Below are positions 22,410 to 34,744 of a DNA stretch of 64,000 nucleotides, piece after piece. The DNA is from Allolobophora icterica. Its lineage: Eukaryota; Annelida; Clitellata; Crassiclitellata; Lumbricidae. The translations under genes were made by a program, and so were the position numbers. Each line of letters begins with the position of its first letter. Position 1 is the first letter of the stretch. The DNA is taken from contig OY744614.1 of NCBI GenBank assembly GCA_963556255.1, positions 41,190,578 through 41,254,577 on the forward strand, given 5' to 3'. The notes beneath the pieces were generated by a model. The model did no database searches and was not told where the DNA came from. It saw only the letters and a program-made list of their open reading frames with translations.

Positions 22410-22580
22410 CGTTTAGAAGCCAAGCCGAAACCGATAAACAGAAAAGCCAAGCCGAAACCGATAGACATAGAAACCAGGCACGATACCGATAGACAGAAAA
22501 GAGCCAAGCCTAAACCGATAGACAGAGAAGCCAAGCCGAAACCGATAGACATAGAAGCCAAGCCGAAACCGATAGGCAAG
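22410..22580. repeat. 27-bp minisatellite open in phase
   Basis: About six units of GCCAAGCCGAAACCGATAGA plus 7 bp. Since 27 is divisible by 3, both strands stay open. The plus strand reads AKPKPIDRE repeats. There is no sign that it is translated. It lies in ABCG-A intron 4. Confidence 0.8.
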
Positions 22581-22807
22581 AAAATCCAGCGTCTTAAATG
22601 ATTTAGACCAGGAGGGCATCGAAGAAATATCAAAACGCACAGCAATCGGCGGTGAACTATGAACCTATCGAGCGGCCACCGAGAACGCAGGATAGCCCCT
22701 GGCACTGTTTTCGTGCGAGGCACTGCAACATTTTAGACCTAAGTGAAACATCAGAGCAAATATAAGAGCAAAAAAGTCGTAGGAAACGATATGTGATGAG
22801 TTCTCAC

Positions 22808-22913
22808 TTGTGTCGAGGCATTTGTTCAGTTCGAGTTTGTCGACTATTTCGAGCATTCGACTCATTTTCAGTTTGGTTGGCATTGAATCCGGTAGTCGCA
22901 ACAGTGCAACAAA
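22808..22913 (-). CDS. ABCG-A exon 4
   Basis: FVALLRLPDSMPTKLKMSRM begins the helical subdomain. The exon ends CLDT at ACAA|GTGAGA. Confidence 0.87.
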
Positions 22914-23034
22914 CTGCATTTAATAAACGGTATAAACCACTCACGAAAATGATGCATTATAACAATTCCTATTGTTTTCACTGTTCACCATCTTAATTTA
23001 ACTGTTCTTCTTCCTCTATATGTAGGCCTATATG

Positions 23035-23090
<56 letters not shown>
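23035..23090. repeat. (AT)n microsatellite
   Basis: A pure AT run in ABCG-A intron 3. Confidence 0.95.
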
Positions 23091-23091
<1 letters not shown>

Positions 23092-23173
23092 TTGCATTCA
23101 TCTCTGTCTCTACACTATAGAGAGTTGCGCAAGCACAATGTAACGTTGTACAGATGGTAGTATCGACGGTAAG

Positions 23174-23645
23174 GGGCCATCCATATAATTATTAGGTACG
23201 CAAAAAATCATATTTTCAGACCAGACCCCCTACCCCCTGTTGCACCGCGTACATTTTTGAACCCCCTTCTTCATGCGTACATACAACTAAGCTTCTCTAC
23301 CTCCTCCCTTTTACAAAAGTTAATTAGCAAAAGTCATCTACAAGACGTTTATTTTACGGTAGGCTACTAATATTTTTGCTAAACATCATATTATTTGCTA
23401 GCTAAAATGCGTTATTTGTTATGAAGAAATAAAGAACTAACAACACTAACACATACATTTTAAAAAGACAATAGGACAATGCAGAGTTATAAATAGGCTA
23501 ATGTGGACGTCATAATTATAAATTTATTTTGCGTACGTACACATTTTGGTCGAGACCCTCCCCCGCCGTACGCACCCGTACGCAAAATCGCCTAAATCCG
23601 ATCACCCCCTCTCCCCTCATTGCGTACGTAATATATGGATGGCCC
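23174..23645. mobile_element. MITE with GGGCCATCCATATA ends, 472 bp
   Basis: The left end GGGCCATCCATATAATTATT and the inverted right end GGGCCATCCATATATTACG match over about 25 bp. I find no clear target duplication, so the superfamily is open. GCGTACGT motifs recur inside. No coding region. Confidence 0.65.
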
Positions 23646-24337
23646 ATAACGTGCTTAAACACAGCGTATTATGTTAATCGATAGTTTCCATTGAAGTCTG
23701 TTATAGAGCGACGATCACTCAGTACACAGTTTTAGATGTTCTTATTAACACCGTAACAAAGATCAGTGAATTAAGGAGGTAGTGATTTCAATACGGCTGG
23801 CCCTGTCACCAAAATGCGGAATTTCTTTCTTTCCAGTACGTGCAAATTGTTGACAGGACTTCATGCGAGATGCATTTAAATACGTATGCAATTCTGAAAT
23901 TAGCATCTAAAATAGCTGAAGAATGTTGACGGTAACACTTTTTTTAAATCCGGTACATGAACATTGTAATTGTGATCTGATATTGATCAAGCGCCATTTC
24001 AAGAAAAAAACCAATAGGTGTTGCTTAAACATGTTAATCTAGAACTTCGTTTTACAATCGAAAAACTGAATGTATAGCCAATCGATGTGTATAGGCCTGC
24101 ACTTATGTTTTTATGTATGTACACATCGTAAGTACATCACGTATACATGTATGTTGTTTGTATGATTGTTGAGGTAGGTATGCGTGTTACAAAACCAAAA
24201 ATTAAACTCTATCTTTTCCGATTACTTATACTTCAAACAGTTATTGTAATGGATGAGTAATGGATAAGTAAAGGATGAGTAATGAATGAGTAAGGGATGA
24301 GCAATGGATTAGTAATAGCAATGAATACGAGTCAAAC

Positions 24338-24507
24338 CGTTAGCATTTCGCGTAGAGTTAGAATCGGATAGAAGCAGTCAGTCTGGAGAACGTAGGAGAT
24401 TTTCCTTCGCATGCTTTTCTTCACGGGCTGACCGTTCAAGGCCACGTACCCGGAAGTGACTGGGATACGAGCCGCCATCACACTCAGAAGGGTCGACTTT
24501 CCAGCGC
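24338..24507 (-). CDS. ABCG-A exon 3
   Basis: Carries the rest of Walker A ([10 protein letters not shown]) and the Q-loop ([17 protein letters not shown]). The donor is the weak ACG|GTTTGA, as in the other two paralogues. Confidence 0.88.
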
Positions 24508-25147
24508 CTGGAAAAATCATTCACATATATTGTCATTAATTCATCGATTCATTTATTCATTCCTTCATGCATTTATTCATTTACTCATTTTTTCTTGCAC
24601 TGACACATTCACTCATTCATTCATACATTTATTCACACATTAATTTTTAGTTTCGCACATCTTTGCATTTAATTATTTATTCGTCAATTGCTTAGCTACT
24701 CCATTTGAAGACGCATCCTCCCAAAAGCACTGCAAAATACAGAGTTTCCGGGAGTTCACAGAAGTTGAAATAACTCCTGCCAATATGTCAAATATATATC
24801 ACTAAGCTTGAATTAGTTATAAAACTAATTTTATTATAAAGTATTATTTCTTCTATACTGTTATGCAGTGAAGTTGCATAATGTACATGCAGCAAAAGAA
24901 TTGTATCTCATGCCTGTGTTAGTCTGCCGGTCTATCTTCTTGTCTGTCTGCTGGTATGTTTGTGTGCCTTCTTGTCTTGTCCTAAGCCTGTTTGTCTATC
25001 CTAAGCTGTTCTTGTCTATCTGGCTGTCTGTCTGCTTGTCTTTCCGCAGGTATGCATGTCTGCATGCATGTCTGTATCTATGTGTGTGTGTCTGGCTGTC
25101 GATGTGTCTGTCTGTTCGCCTGTCCGTCTGCCCATCTGTCTACGTAC

Positions 25148-25311
25148 CACTTGGTCCCATGATGGCCAGCATCTCTCCGGCGGTGGCCATTCCGGAGACA
25201 CGGCTGAGAATCGTCTTTGCGTCGATCGTAACTGAGACTTCGCAGAAGACGATCGTGCTGCCATCTTGCGGTTGTTCAACGCTTCCGTACGAACACCTCT
25301 TCTGTGTCTCA
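25148..25311 (-). CDS. ABCG-A exon 2
   Basis: Encodes the first strands of the ATPase domain, up to [10 protein letters not shown]. The last codon of the GPSG part of Walker A is split by the intron (phase 1). Acceptor TTTTTCAG. Confidence 0.85.
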
Positions 25312-25452
25312 CTGAAAAAGAACATTCAGCCAATGGAGATATTTTGCATAAGACTTCAATCTACGATTCAGCCAATCCAAGGCCGATTCCGTTAGATTAA
25401 TTTGGGTAAAGATATGCTACCGTATGATTACTTCGATTGAAATGCATTAAAT

Positions 25453-25839
25453 CAGAGGTTCCCAACCTTTTGTATGCCCTGCACCCTCAGAAAATGTTTG
25501 ATTAATAATCGCCCCCCCCCCCTTCAAAAGGAATATCACATTTGAAGATGAATAAGTCAAATTTATATTATTTGAACCATAGATTTAACCACAGATTTAA
25601 CCACATACACTCATACAGTACTTCACGTGAACAAATTGAACCTAAAAAGCTCTTAACTCAGTGCAAAAAAATAAAATGCAAATATAAATTGAGCAATTTG
25701 AAAAAATTGTAAACAGTAAAATCAATCCCAATTGTAAAAATAAAATTCAATGACTTCTTTGTTCTGACCCCTTTTTGCACCCCCTGAAATGCCATCTCGC
25801 ACCCCCTGGGGGAGCGAGCACCTCAGGTTGGGAACCCTG
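25453..25839. mobile_element. hAT-like MITE, 387 bp, in ABCG-A intron 1
   Basis: Ends CAGAGGTTCCCAACCTTTT and, inverted, CAGGGTTCCCAACCT. Flanks CATTAAAT and CATCAAAT are a 7/8 duplication. The matching place in ABCG-B intron 1 (near 48700) has no element, so it inserted after the A/B duplication. Confidence 0.85.
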
Positions 25840-26195
25840 CATCAAATGAAAGGCCGCTTACCTTCCACCTTCGGTTTCATTTTGTGGGATTCAAACACTT
25901 GAGTCGAAGACTAAGGTATTTTCAATCTGCGATATAGTACAATTCTATCGAGGTCTCGCATAACTTCAGTTTAATTACTCAGGACAACCTCTTTGACTTG
26001 ACGCAGCGCTCTTGAATAAGCCGGTACTCTACGCTCGGCTTTCAAGTGTAATGCGATATTTTCAATGAATCTGAAATTAGAATATTCTCCACTAGAATGT
26101 TGAGAGGTGCAGTGGTAGTGCGTTAGAAATATGGCGTTTACCATTTATTTTAGCGTTCAACAGACAACAAAAGAAGATTTAGTGTAAGCTTATAC

Positions 26196-26347
26196 CTTGG
26201 TCGGTCTTTTCCCTTTGATGCTCGGCTTCCATTGACCATGTCAGACAGCTGATACGATGACGGGTCATACTGGGGCAAAATCTTATCGCGGTCCCCGCCA
26301 TCATGTTTCACTTCTTCCAATTCTATTTTCGCATTAGTTAACGCCAT
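26196..26347 (-). CDS. ABCG-A exon 1
   Basis: Begins MALTNAKIELEEVK and includes KILPQYDPSS. The start is chosen because ABCG-B and ABCG-C begin at the same place. Ends phase 2 at AAG|GTATAA. Confidence 0.8.
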
Positions 26348-26431
26348 TATTGGCCGATCTATCAGTCCAGGTATTTCACGTTCAACTGAAATAGCGATTG
26401 TAATTATTATCAACAGATTTTCTTTGTTGAA

Positions 26432-26858
<427 letters not shown>

Positions 26859-29173
26859 TCGACCGATGGTGCTTTGCAAGTCTCGCGCGAAGATCATCGA
26901 TCCTTCGCTCTGAACTTAACTACTCATCCAGTGTTCATGTGCAGCCAAGCAGAAGTAATCAAAACTTATGTAGTGCCCGATATATCGTCGGAGAAATGTC
27001 GTTGGGTCGTATGTATGAACAAAGAGAACCCGGATGCGACGGACATTTTGTGGGGATACAATCGCTTTTATTAGACGACTAAATCAATCTAAGGCTGGCG
27101 TATATCTAGCGACTTTAATTAAACAATTGCTCATCTTTGCGCTCGCCATTAACAGAGGCGGATTAAGGCATGTTCAACAAGTTTGTCTTGAGCGGCCCAC
27201 ACACGTGCAAAAGAAAGAAAATTCAATATTTTATAATTATTGTTATTTGTTAAGTGAGTCTTAAGTCTAATAGTAAAAGTGAGCCAAAAAAACTCAGAAC
27301 AAATTATTCGAAACTACGGTCCTCATTTTGATATAAAACATACACAACTTTCGCACATGTGTATACCCTAATGGAGTTTCCATGCATTGCAGCATTATCA
27401 GGCAGATTCATCTCAATATCGGCCAGAAACAGGGGCCCGGGAACCTATGGCGCCGAAGGCGCCTATGCTCACACAAGTTTTGGCTCTGTGGCGCCGAGGC
27501 AGGCTCATGCTCACACAACTTTTGGTCATTAATACAATAAAAATATATCATTTTCGCCTAAATTCTAATAGTGATTAAATAAAAGATGAGCGCCTCTGTC
27601 AAACAGAGCCAATGCGTATGCCGACGAGCTCATTGCACTATGGAAATAACAGTACAGTATTATACAGGCCTAATGGAACCCCCATATGAGGTGTTGAATG
27701 CCAGCCCTGCCATGGGCGCAGCAAGTTAAGCGACTGTCGTGTCATATTTACAACGATTAATTACTTTCAGACGGTGTCTCACGCCCCTCATCCCATGCAT
27801 CCTTCTAACCAAATTTCTCCCACATCCCCAAACAAGCGCGCGACTACGCCTCTGTAGGTCCAGAGGAAGTGTTAGACTGCAGATTTCCCAGGTCATGACC
27901 TAGCTGGACGGTCAGCATGTTGTGGTATAGATGCCAGATGTTGTGGATCTGTGTAAGTGTGTATTAGCTATCGTTTACAGGGCTGCTTTGTCTTAGATCT
28001 GATGCGCTGATGTCGCTTTTGACCTTAAAGTGACCTGCAGTGCACAAATATCAGCCAACCGCGGGTAATGCTCTGCTGGTATTGAGATGGAGTCCTGTAG
28101 AATGCGACCTTTGCAGATGCATTAGATATACCATACAGTCTGCAAATCAGTAGACCCTATACATGAAATATTTTTCAAAGTCGCATCCAAGTGCTCAGAG
28201 GTACATTTATCACGAAGTGTCTGTGCAACGTGTTTTTTCTGACATTATTACTCACTCGTGGCACGATATTTTAACCGGTTTATTATAACCTTCACTACGC
28301 TCGTGGACAAACATTCACTAGGGCCTATACTCGCTGTAGGCCTACATTTGTGACCGTAGTTCGAAACTTTCGTTCGTCGCCTAACTGTGCTCATCACTAG
28401 TCGTTGGACACCTTCGCAGCTTAACCGTGGAAGACCTTTGTCAGAAAGGTAGGCTTGACTCACATCACCTTGTCACCTTGTGCTGTCAACGCTTGGAGCT
28501 CTAGCGATCGTCATGATAAACATTCATGACGATTTTCTTGGCATGTTAGCAGGGGTTGTTTGCCATTGCCTTCCTCTGGTTTTGCCTGCCGTGCCCGTTC
28601 GTTCCCCTTCCAATGGAAGGGTACTAACGGTCCGCACCACGTGAAGGTGGGCACGGAGGACTTTGGTTCACCAGCCCAGGTCGGGTCCGAGTGTATACGC
28701 TCCTAAGAGACGTCGGTCAGGTCGCCTCCCTGCTTTACTCTGTAACAGAGTGACTGATGAACCTTTGCAGACTTGACTCACATAGGCCTACAAATAAATA
28801 TTGACAAAGATCCAAGTTTGTGTCAGTAGGCATGCATATAGAGGCATCGGCTTGGTATGATGTCTGGTCTGCTTCACTATTGCAGAGGGCGGAAAGACGC
28901 AGACTTCATCGACTTGCTTGCTCATACTGATTTCTACCCTTCTAGCCGTAAAGTCTAGGCCCTATTCTTATTCTCCTAACTCTGCCAACCACTGCATGTG
29001 CAATCGAAAGATCGTGCAGCACTCTGCGTCGTGTGAAAACCTGGCTACGATCTACTATGGCAGACGACAGACTATCCGGATTGTGTATGATGAGTAAACA
29101 AAGATAGAAAATTAGCAAGAAGAAAAAAGAATTCATGAATAATGTTGTAGATGAATTTGGCAAGGGTCGTCGT

Positions 29174-29233
29174 CGCCTTCAGTTTCTTTTTAGATAGGTG
29201 TGTATACACCTATATAAAAAGAAACTGAAGGCG
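29174..29233. repeat. Near-perfect hairpin, 28-bp arms and 4-nt loop
   Basis: CGCCTTCAGTTTCTTTTTAG begins the left arm (29174-29201). The right arm (29206-29233) is its reverse complement with one mismatch. Confidence 0.9.
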
Positions 29234-29316
29234 ATCTAATGGATAATCCACCTTATATATAACCAAGGCAAAGCAATACATTATATAGATTCACCTTGGT
29301 ATATATATGCTTGACA

Positions 29317-29363
<47 letters not shown>

Positions 29364-29834
29364 TGACTTGGTTGGCTGACTTGGCTCACCCAACTTTGAA
29401 ACACTTCCCGGGCCTCTGGCCAGAAATGCTAGTAAGGCACGAATTAATTATTAATAGACGAATGTTGATTCGTTGAATATAAAAGGTTTGTGTCACAATT
29501 TTACTAAACAGGAGCACAGGGCCACGACAGTTGTTTTTAACAGCCCTGACCATTAACGAGTTCTTAGAATTCCAATGTCATGCCCATGGCATCCATATTT
29601 CTAACAGACATGTATGTCGTTAATATTTAAATATATTATCCTATTCTTACGATAATCTTCTATGATGACGTTGATGGTGGCGTTTAGACACCTTTAACAC
29701 ACTTTCCTTGAAAGTAAAAATAATATTGTAAAATTCTCACCGCGTCTGCAGATCAAGACGTTGCCAGAACGACTCATCCAAAAGGCACAGCAGGCACTGT
29801 GCCTAGGGTCTAAGAAACTTTCATGGGCCTGCTG

Positions 29835-29885
29835 GGCTTTCAAGTGGCGCTTTAGAAGTTTGTAGATTACGATTAAGATTTCACG
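29835..29885 (+). mobile_element. LINE 3' tail with (ATTACG)n
   Basis: AGTGGCGCTTTAGAAGTTTG followed by TAGATTACGATTAAGATT, the same family tail as at 16333-16385. Confidence 0.6.
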
Positions 29886-30190
29886 GCGCTTTATTTACCA
29901 AGAATAATATGTACTGGTGTGGAGGGCAATAACTTTATTCGAATTCCTCTTCTCCTGAACATTTATAAGGCAGTGAATTTCCTTGATTTTACTGATTTAG
30001 TAATAATAGATTTACCTAAGCGTTAATGTAAACATATATGCACATAATTGTCTCAGGTATTGTAGAATGTGCATTTGATCGAAAATATGAACTGAACTGA
30101 ATTAATAAACTAATTAACCTAGACGGATTAATTGCAGGCTTCGGCGTTTGAGTTCTCATACGAGACGGTGGGGGTAGCTTTGTTGAAGAT

Positions 30191-30392
30191 CTAAGAGCGA
30201 GGTCTTGGCTTGAGGAAGCGAAGAAATAAATAGGAAGCGACGTGGAAAACAATGAGGTTACAAATCGCGAGAATAACGTTGACGTAGATCGGAATATTTG
30301 TTAGGTTCTGTCTACTCAAGAAAGCTGATCCTGGGAACGTCGTCCCGTTAGTGCAGTATTCGGGAAAGCTGGTACTGCTCGATGGATTACAC
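30191..30392 (-). CDS. ABCG-B exon 15 (C-terminus and stop)
   Basis: A cysteine- and serine-rich loop (CNPSSSTSFPEYC) with possible N-glycosylation sites (NGT, NLT) precedes the last helix (YVNVILAICNLIVFHVASYL). It ends FLRFLKPRPRS and a TAG stop. Confidence 0.87.
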
Positions 30393-31037
30393 CTATCACA
30401 GGAAACTGTCATCATCATGGACTTCCTCAATTTAAATGGTATCATCATGATCATGATCGACATTAACATCAGCATCAGCATCAGCATCACCACCACAACC
30501 ACAAACACCGCCACCAACACCACAATTTTAGTCTATGATAACAGGAATCGTTATGATAAATAATGTCACCAGAATGTTGGTGATCGTCGTCACCATTAAC
30601 AGAGTCATTGTTTGGCATTATCATAGTTTAATGTGTTGTCTTTATTATCAAAGGCATCATCATTGTCATCCTTGTCATCTTTGTGACTCATATAGTCGCC
30701 AAAATCATCGTCGTCATCCTATTTGTAATCACGATTTCAAGCTAACGATTGTGTGTGCATAAATTAAAGTGCATAAATATATGTATATATTAAGTATGTA
30801 GAGGCATGTTTGAATGCATATATTAATTGACGTATCTGAATACGTGTTTCGCATTTTAAAGAACCTCTTCAAGACGTTGAAACATGGCTATAGATCTAGC
30901 AGGATAAACATGATTCTTTCTTGATATTAATGTAATTAAAGTTCTAAACTTAATAAATGTAATACATGTAAGGTCGTCAGTATAGGCCTATGCTTCATGA
31001 AAAGCTTCTTTAAGATTAGAAAAAAGGCAAGTCTTAC

Positions 31038-31155
31038 TGGAACTCATCTCCGCAGGTCAACTCGATCATAACCATCGACGACCAGATGTAGGATAAGAAA
31101 GACATATATCGGATCCAGTAAAACCAAGCACGGGCATGTGCGTTGTAGAAACCGG
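31038..31155 (-). CDS. ABCG-B exon 14
   Basis: GFYNAHARAWFYWIRYMSFL and SYIWSSMVMIEL correspond to the W-x-x-W-I-x-Y-x-S-x-x-x-Y segment of the ABCG extracellular loop. Acceptor TTTCAG, donor CCA|GTAAGA. Confidence 0.85.
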
Positions 31156-31494
31156 CTGAAAGTAATTACATTCGGAAAATTATTTACTGTTAAAAGTTAA
31201 GATAATGTGGAAGCTGGGAATATGTTAGCCTACATTCGAAACAAAGGCGCGATTTATGGTAGCCTACACAGGAACATCTATAGAAGGGACTTCTGGACTG
31301 GATGAATAATATCGCGACACTTAGGCCTATCTCATAAAAAGCAACGACTAAGCCAGTCTTTGTGGTTTTGAAGTTCATTAACAATAAAAAGTCATCAGTA
31401 AGCAGAGAGAGCTCATGACTTATAAGAGTCACCAATGGTGCTGCTTCGCTTATTGACTTGAAAATGTGCACCCCATTGTGAGATTGTGTTAGTA

Positions 31495-31740
31495 AATGTA
31501 AATGTAAGTGTTCGCGATTTTCTATAGCGACCGTATATGGCCTCGACCCTGCTCATTTTTCAATGAATTGATCGGGTGAGATCCTTCACCACCGCTGCCC
31601 GTTTGAATGGGTGCCACGCCATTTAAGGTCCCCGTGTTGGGACCGTGCTAGCCCGTGATTTAAATCTCTGAAATAAGTTCGGGAAGCGAACCGTTACCGC
31701 GGTCCGCATGCGCTCTAACACAGAGTCGCATTAGTCAGTG
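31495..31740 (+). repeat. Dispersed SINE-like repeat, plus orientation
   Basis: A diverged copy of the 1-290 family in reverse orientation. Shared stretches include GAATTGATCGGGTGAGATCC and ATTTAAATCTCT. It lies in ABCG-B intron 13. Confidence 0.6.
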
Positions 31741-32393
31741 AGTGGGAGTTCTATCTTCAACATAATGTACCATTATTTCATTGACGTCAATCCGTTCTCA
31801 ACATTGGGAAGACATGTTTTTCTTAGTCCCACTCGCAAGAAGTTATATTGACGAATCTTCAGATGTGGACAAAACACCCCAAGTAACAAAAGCCCAGCAT
31901 TGTTTCGGCTGTTTAGTTTTCTTGAATTTCCTTGTTATGGTCGCCTATGTCATACAAAGTCGCCTTCCACCAATTTACTTTAGAGCTGTCTTTTCGAATG
32001 GTTATCTTGAATTCTTGATCAATCGTGCACACTTATACAAAGCCTTTTAAAAACCCACCAGAGATGCTCTCGTCTTGTTGACACAAGACTGCGAGGAAGA
32101 GTGCTCAATTAATATTACAATTACGATTACAATCAAGAGTAGTGACGATTAAAGAGGCGAAGCGTTATTGCTTCCGAAGATCTGATAAAATAAGAACTAC
32201 TGAGAAGAGATAAACATGAATGTACACGAACATAAGTCTACGGTAACACCCATGTCTTCTACTCCACACGGATCACCACCTATACCTGGTTGAAATGGAT
32301 TTCTTAAAGCAAGAAGTAAATACTTCAAAATATTACTATAGCTTTTGAAGTTGTATGCATAGAAAGGGAGTATTAGGTGTTAACCAGTATTAC

Positions 32394-32484
32394 CAGTTAT
32401 CACAAAGGCAAATATGATTGTGGATGTAACCGAACTAGCCGCTTCTCTGCAGGGCACAACAATGCTAATCAAAAATCCAAGACT
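32394..32484 (-). CDS. ABCG-B exon 13
   Basis: SLGFLISIVVPCREAASSVT then STIIFAFVITG. Found by searching for a phase-0 to phase-1 exon between exons 12 and 14. It matches the S-L-G-x-x-I and A-x-x-V pattern that precedes the last extracellular loop in ABCG proteins. Confidence 0.8.
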
Positions 32485-32835
32485 CTGAAAGGAAAGCAGA
32501 GACATCGAATTAGTCAATTAATAACTGCCAAATATCGTCATTGTTCAGTTGAACTATATGTCAAGACAACTGAACTTAATTTTTTATGGAACATACAGGT
32601 GTATCTATAAACGCCAAACTCAGTCTAAATGTGAACCCTACTGAAAGTGTAATACTTATCTGACATACGCGAACAGCCAACTCTCCAACTCTGTGCCTCT
32701 TGACATTTTTTTGACGAATATGTAATTGAAACTGGAGACATACTTTTAAAACTCCGATCTGAAATCCCCTCCGCTCCTTATCTTTTTAGTTTACAATAAA
32801 TTCCAAGCTTTAGCTGCCGTAAACGTCTTCTAGTT

Positions 32836-33928
32836 CAGAGGTTCTTAACCTTTTTAGCACACGACGCACGTAAACTTGCAACCAAATTTGGCGACACACC
32901 ATGCAATCGCGATGTGATGACATATTATGTGAATTTTTTAAATGTTAAATGTAAAAGTTAAAGTAGTTATTTGTTTAAAATTTAAAATTTTTAACATTTT
33001 TAATGAGGGACAATTTTCGTATTGAATCCTTTCTTGTTTCTACGTTAATTTAGCAACAGCTAATGGAATTTTTGCTCCTGGATTTTCTCAGAATCATTTT
33101 AAAGCGAGGATCCACAGTTTTTATAAGTGCAATACATAAGCAGGCTGAGACCAGTTGGTTCCGTTTTTGTTCATTATGTTGATCATCTGAGACAAACCTT
33201 GTTCAGATAAGTAGGAACTACGAAATGAAGCCAATTATTTGATAGCTTTGCTCGCCAGTATTTTGTAATGTTCTTCTTTGTACGTCTTAGCCCAGAACTG
33301 AGTCTGAACTCTGGTCTTTCAGGCAACCGGACTCGGACCACCAACGGACATCGATTTCTGGACAAACCCTCGGATACGCTCGTGAATAAGCTGGTGCTTT
33401 GCGCTCAGCTTTACAGTGGCGCTTTAGAAAATTGGAGATTACGATTACGATTGAATTCTTGAGGATTGCTTGTACAAATCCCTCGTTCTAGATTTCTTCT
33501 TTTTCATGTTTTTCTTGATTGGTTTACTAAAACTAGCAGTGGCAGCAGCATCGCTTTCGTGTTCAAAACTATTGGTGCTAGAATCCGTCTCATTGTTCCA
33601 AAATCTGATTTCGCATCATCAGTTGTAGATTCACAAAATGTTCACTTTAGTCTGATAAATTTATCCATTTCGAATGTTACAGTATGGGCCTACGTGTAGG
33701 GCCTATACTGTATAAGGTTAACGTCGTGGCCGCCCCACCTTGCGATATAATAGATGAAAAGAGTGCTACGAATTCTCACAGCCTACTTTAAATAAGTACG
33801 TGTAATGCAAGAACGACGGACGTAGTCTGTGAGAATTCGCGACACACTAATATTTCGCGACACACCAACGACAGACCATGCTTACGCGACACATTGCCGG
33901 TTGATTCGCGACACACCAGTTAAGAACA
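32836..33928. mobile_element. hAT-like element, 1093 bp, with nested LINE tail
   Basis: Left end CAGAGGTTCTTAACC, right end GTTAAGAAC. Flanks TTCTAGTT and ATCTAGTT share seven of eight bases. A LINE 3' tail (33390-33455) is nested inside. GCGACACACC motifs recur near both ends. No transposase is recognised. Confidence 0.7.
33390..33455 (+). mobile_element. LINE 3' tail nested in a hAT-like element
   Basis: GTGGCGCTTTAGAAAATTGG plus AGATTACGATTACGATTG, preceded by GTGAATAAGCTGGTGC, the same order as the 3' end of the LINE at 61545-62050. Confidence 0.65.
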
Positions 33929-34296
33929 ATCTAGTTTACCTAACTCTTGACCTTGTGAATTTGATATAGAACCGACCCTAACCATATCTTCCACCTCACC
34001 GATGTGGTTTTTGTAAAGCATATGAAATAATTCGGGTACTATATCGCTTAACACTTTGTCGCTGAAACAATTCCGAATCTTCTCTTACTTTAAATTACCT
34101 TGGCTAAACGTACATTAGTCTAAATCACCGTACCCTATGAATGCCACAAAATCTTATTTTTCCACGTTGTATGTTTCTTCACCTTAACTTCCCTATGCTT
34201 GCCTTACCTTACATATACCTTAACCTATCAGGCTGCGATTGCTCTCCATGTCTTGCCTGAACTAACTTTTCCCATTATAAAAGAGTTTTGGCGTAC

Positions 34297-34514
34297 TTGA
34301 GCAATGAACAAGCCCAATACGAGTAGCAGAAGGAAAAAGAAGAAACATGAAAAAGCTGGTGTCAATCCAGTCAACCAATAGCAGGCGGTTGCGTAACAGA
34401 CGCCCAATGCGAACGTAAAGGGCGCCTCAGCAGTTACAGTCCCCAGATAGTAGGCGCTCAAACGATAGATACCCGCGGACCTTTCGCTCTCGAAAACACC
34501 CCACGCGTCAAATA
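34297..34514 (-). CDS. ABCG-B exon 12
   Basis: GVFESERSAGIYRLSAYYLG is the conserved E-R-x-x-G-x-Y-R-x-S-x-Y motif of ABCG membrane domains. Two further helices follow (FTFALGVCYATACYWLTGL and FFFFLLLLVLGLFIAQ). Confidence 0.9.
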
Positions 34515-34744
34515 CTACAAGCACAAAAAATACACTTTCTCAGACTCTAAACCTGGCCAATAACACCGAGGTATATGTGTGATTGTATACATATTTATGT
34601 GAATGTGTACGTAGGCCAACGTACGTATGCAGGTGTCTATGTATGTAAGTATGCATTTACGCATTTATTTAGGAATGTATCGACCTACTGTATTACTGTT
34701 CGTGTGTTATTTTGTATGTATCACACTTAGTGTAACTCTATGTA

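Larger units (their letters stand above)
16990..26347 (-). pseudogene. ABCG-A: truncated ABCG half-transporter gene, exons 1-9 only
   Basis: Nine exons (26347-26196, 25311-25148, 24507-24338, 22913-22808, 19082-18973, 18468-18307, 18183-18090, 17790-17727, 17063-16990) encode about 365 residues: the whole cytosolic ATPase domain and part of the linker. Visible motifs are Walker A GPSGAGKST, a Q-loop glutamine in SYVLQTD, signature [11 protein letters not shown], Walker B KLLHIDE, SGLDS and the H-loop in [12 protein letters not shown] proteins are half-transporters with the ATPase domain N-terminal to six membrane helices, and act as dimers. Exons 10-15, which carry the membrane domain in ABCG-B, are absent downstream. 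Reading on past exon 9 adds eight codons and stops. Each ATPase exon is open, so an ATPase-only protein is conceivable, but a relic is more likely. Confidence 0.85.
27080..30190. other. Spacer between ABCG-B 3' end and ABCG-A 5' end
   Basis: No supported gene. It contains a foldback at 29174-29233, an (AT)n run at 29318-29360 and a LINE tail at 29840-29880. CAGAGGCG-like hAT ends near 27153 and 27855 could not be paired with matching target duplications. The 28500-28760 block is GC-richer and not recognised. Confidence 0.5.

Noticed and set aside
27153..27855. CAGAGGCGG near 27153 and ACGCCTCTG near 27855 as ends of one hAT element
   Set aside because: The 8-bp flanks do not match and the end sequences belong to different groups.
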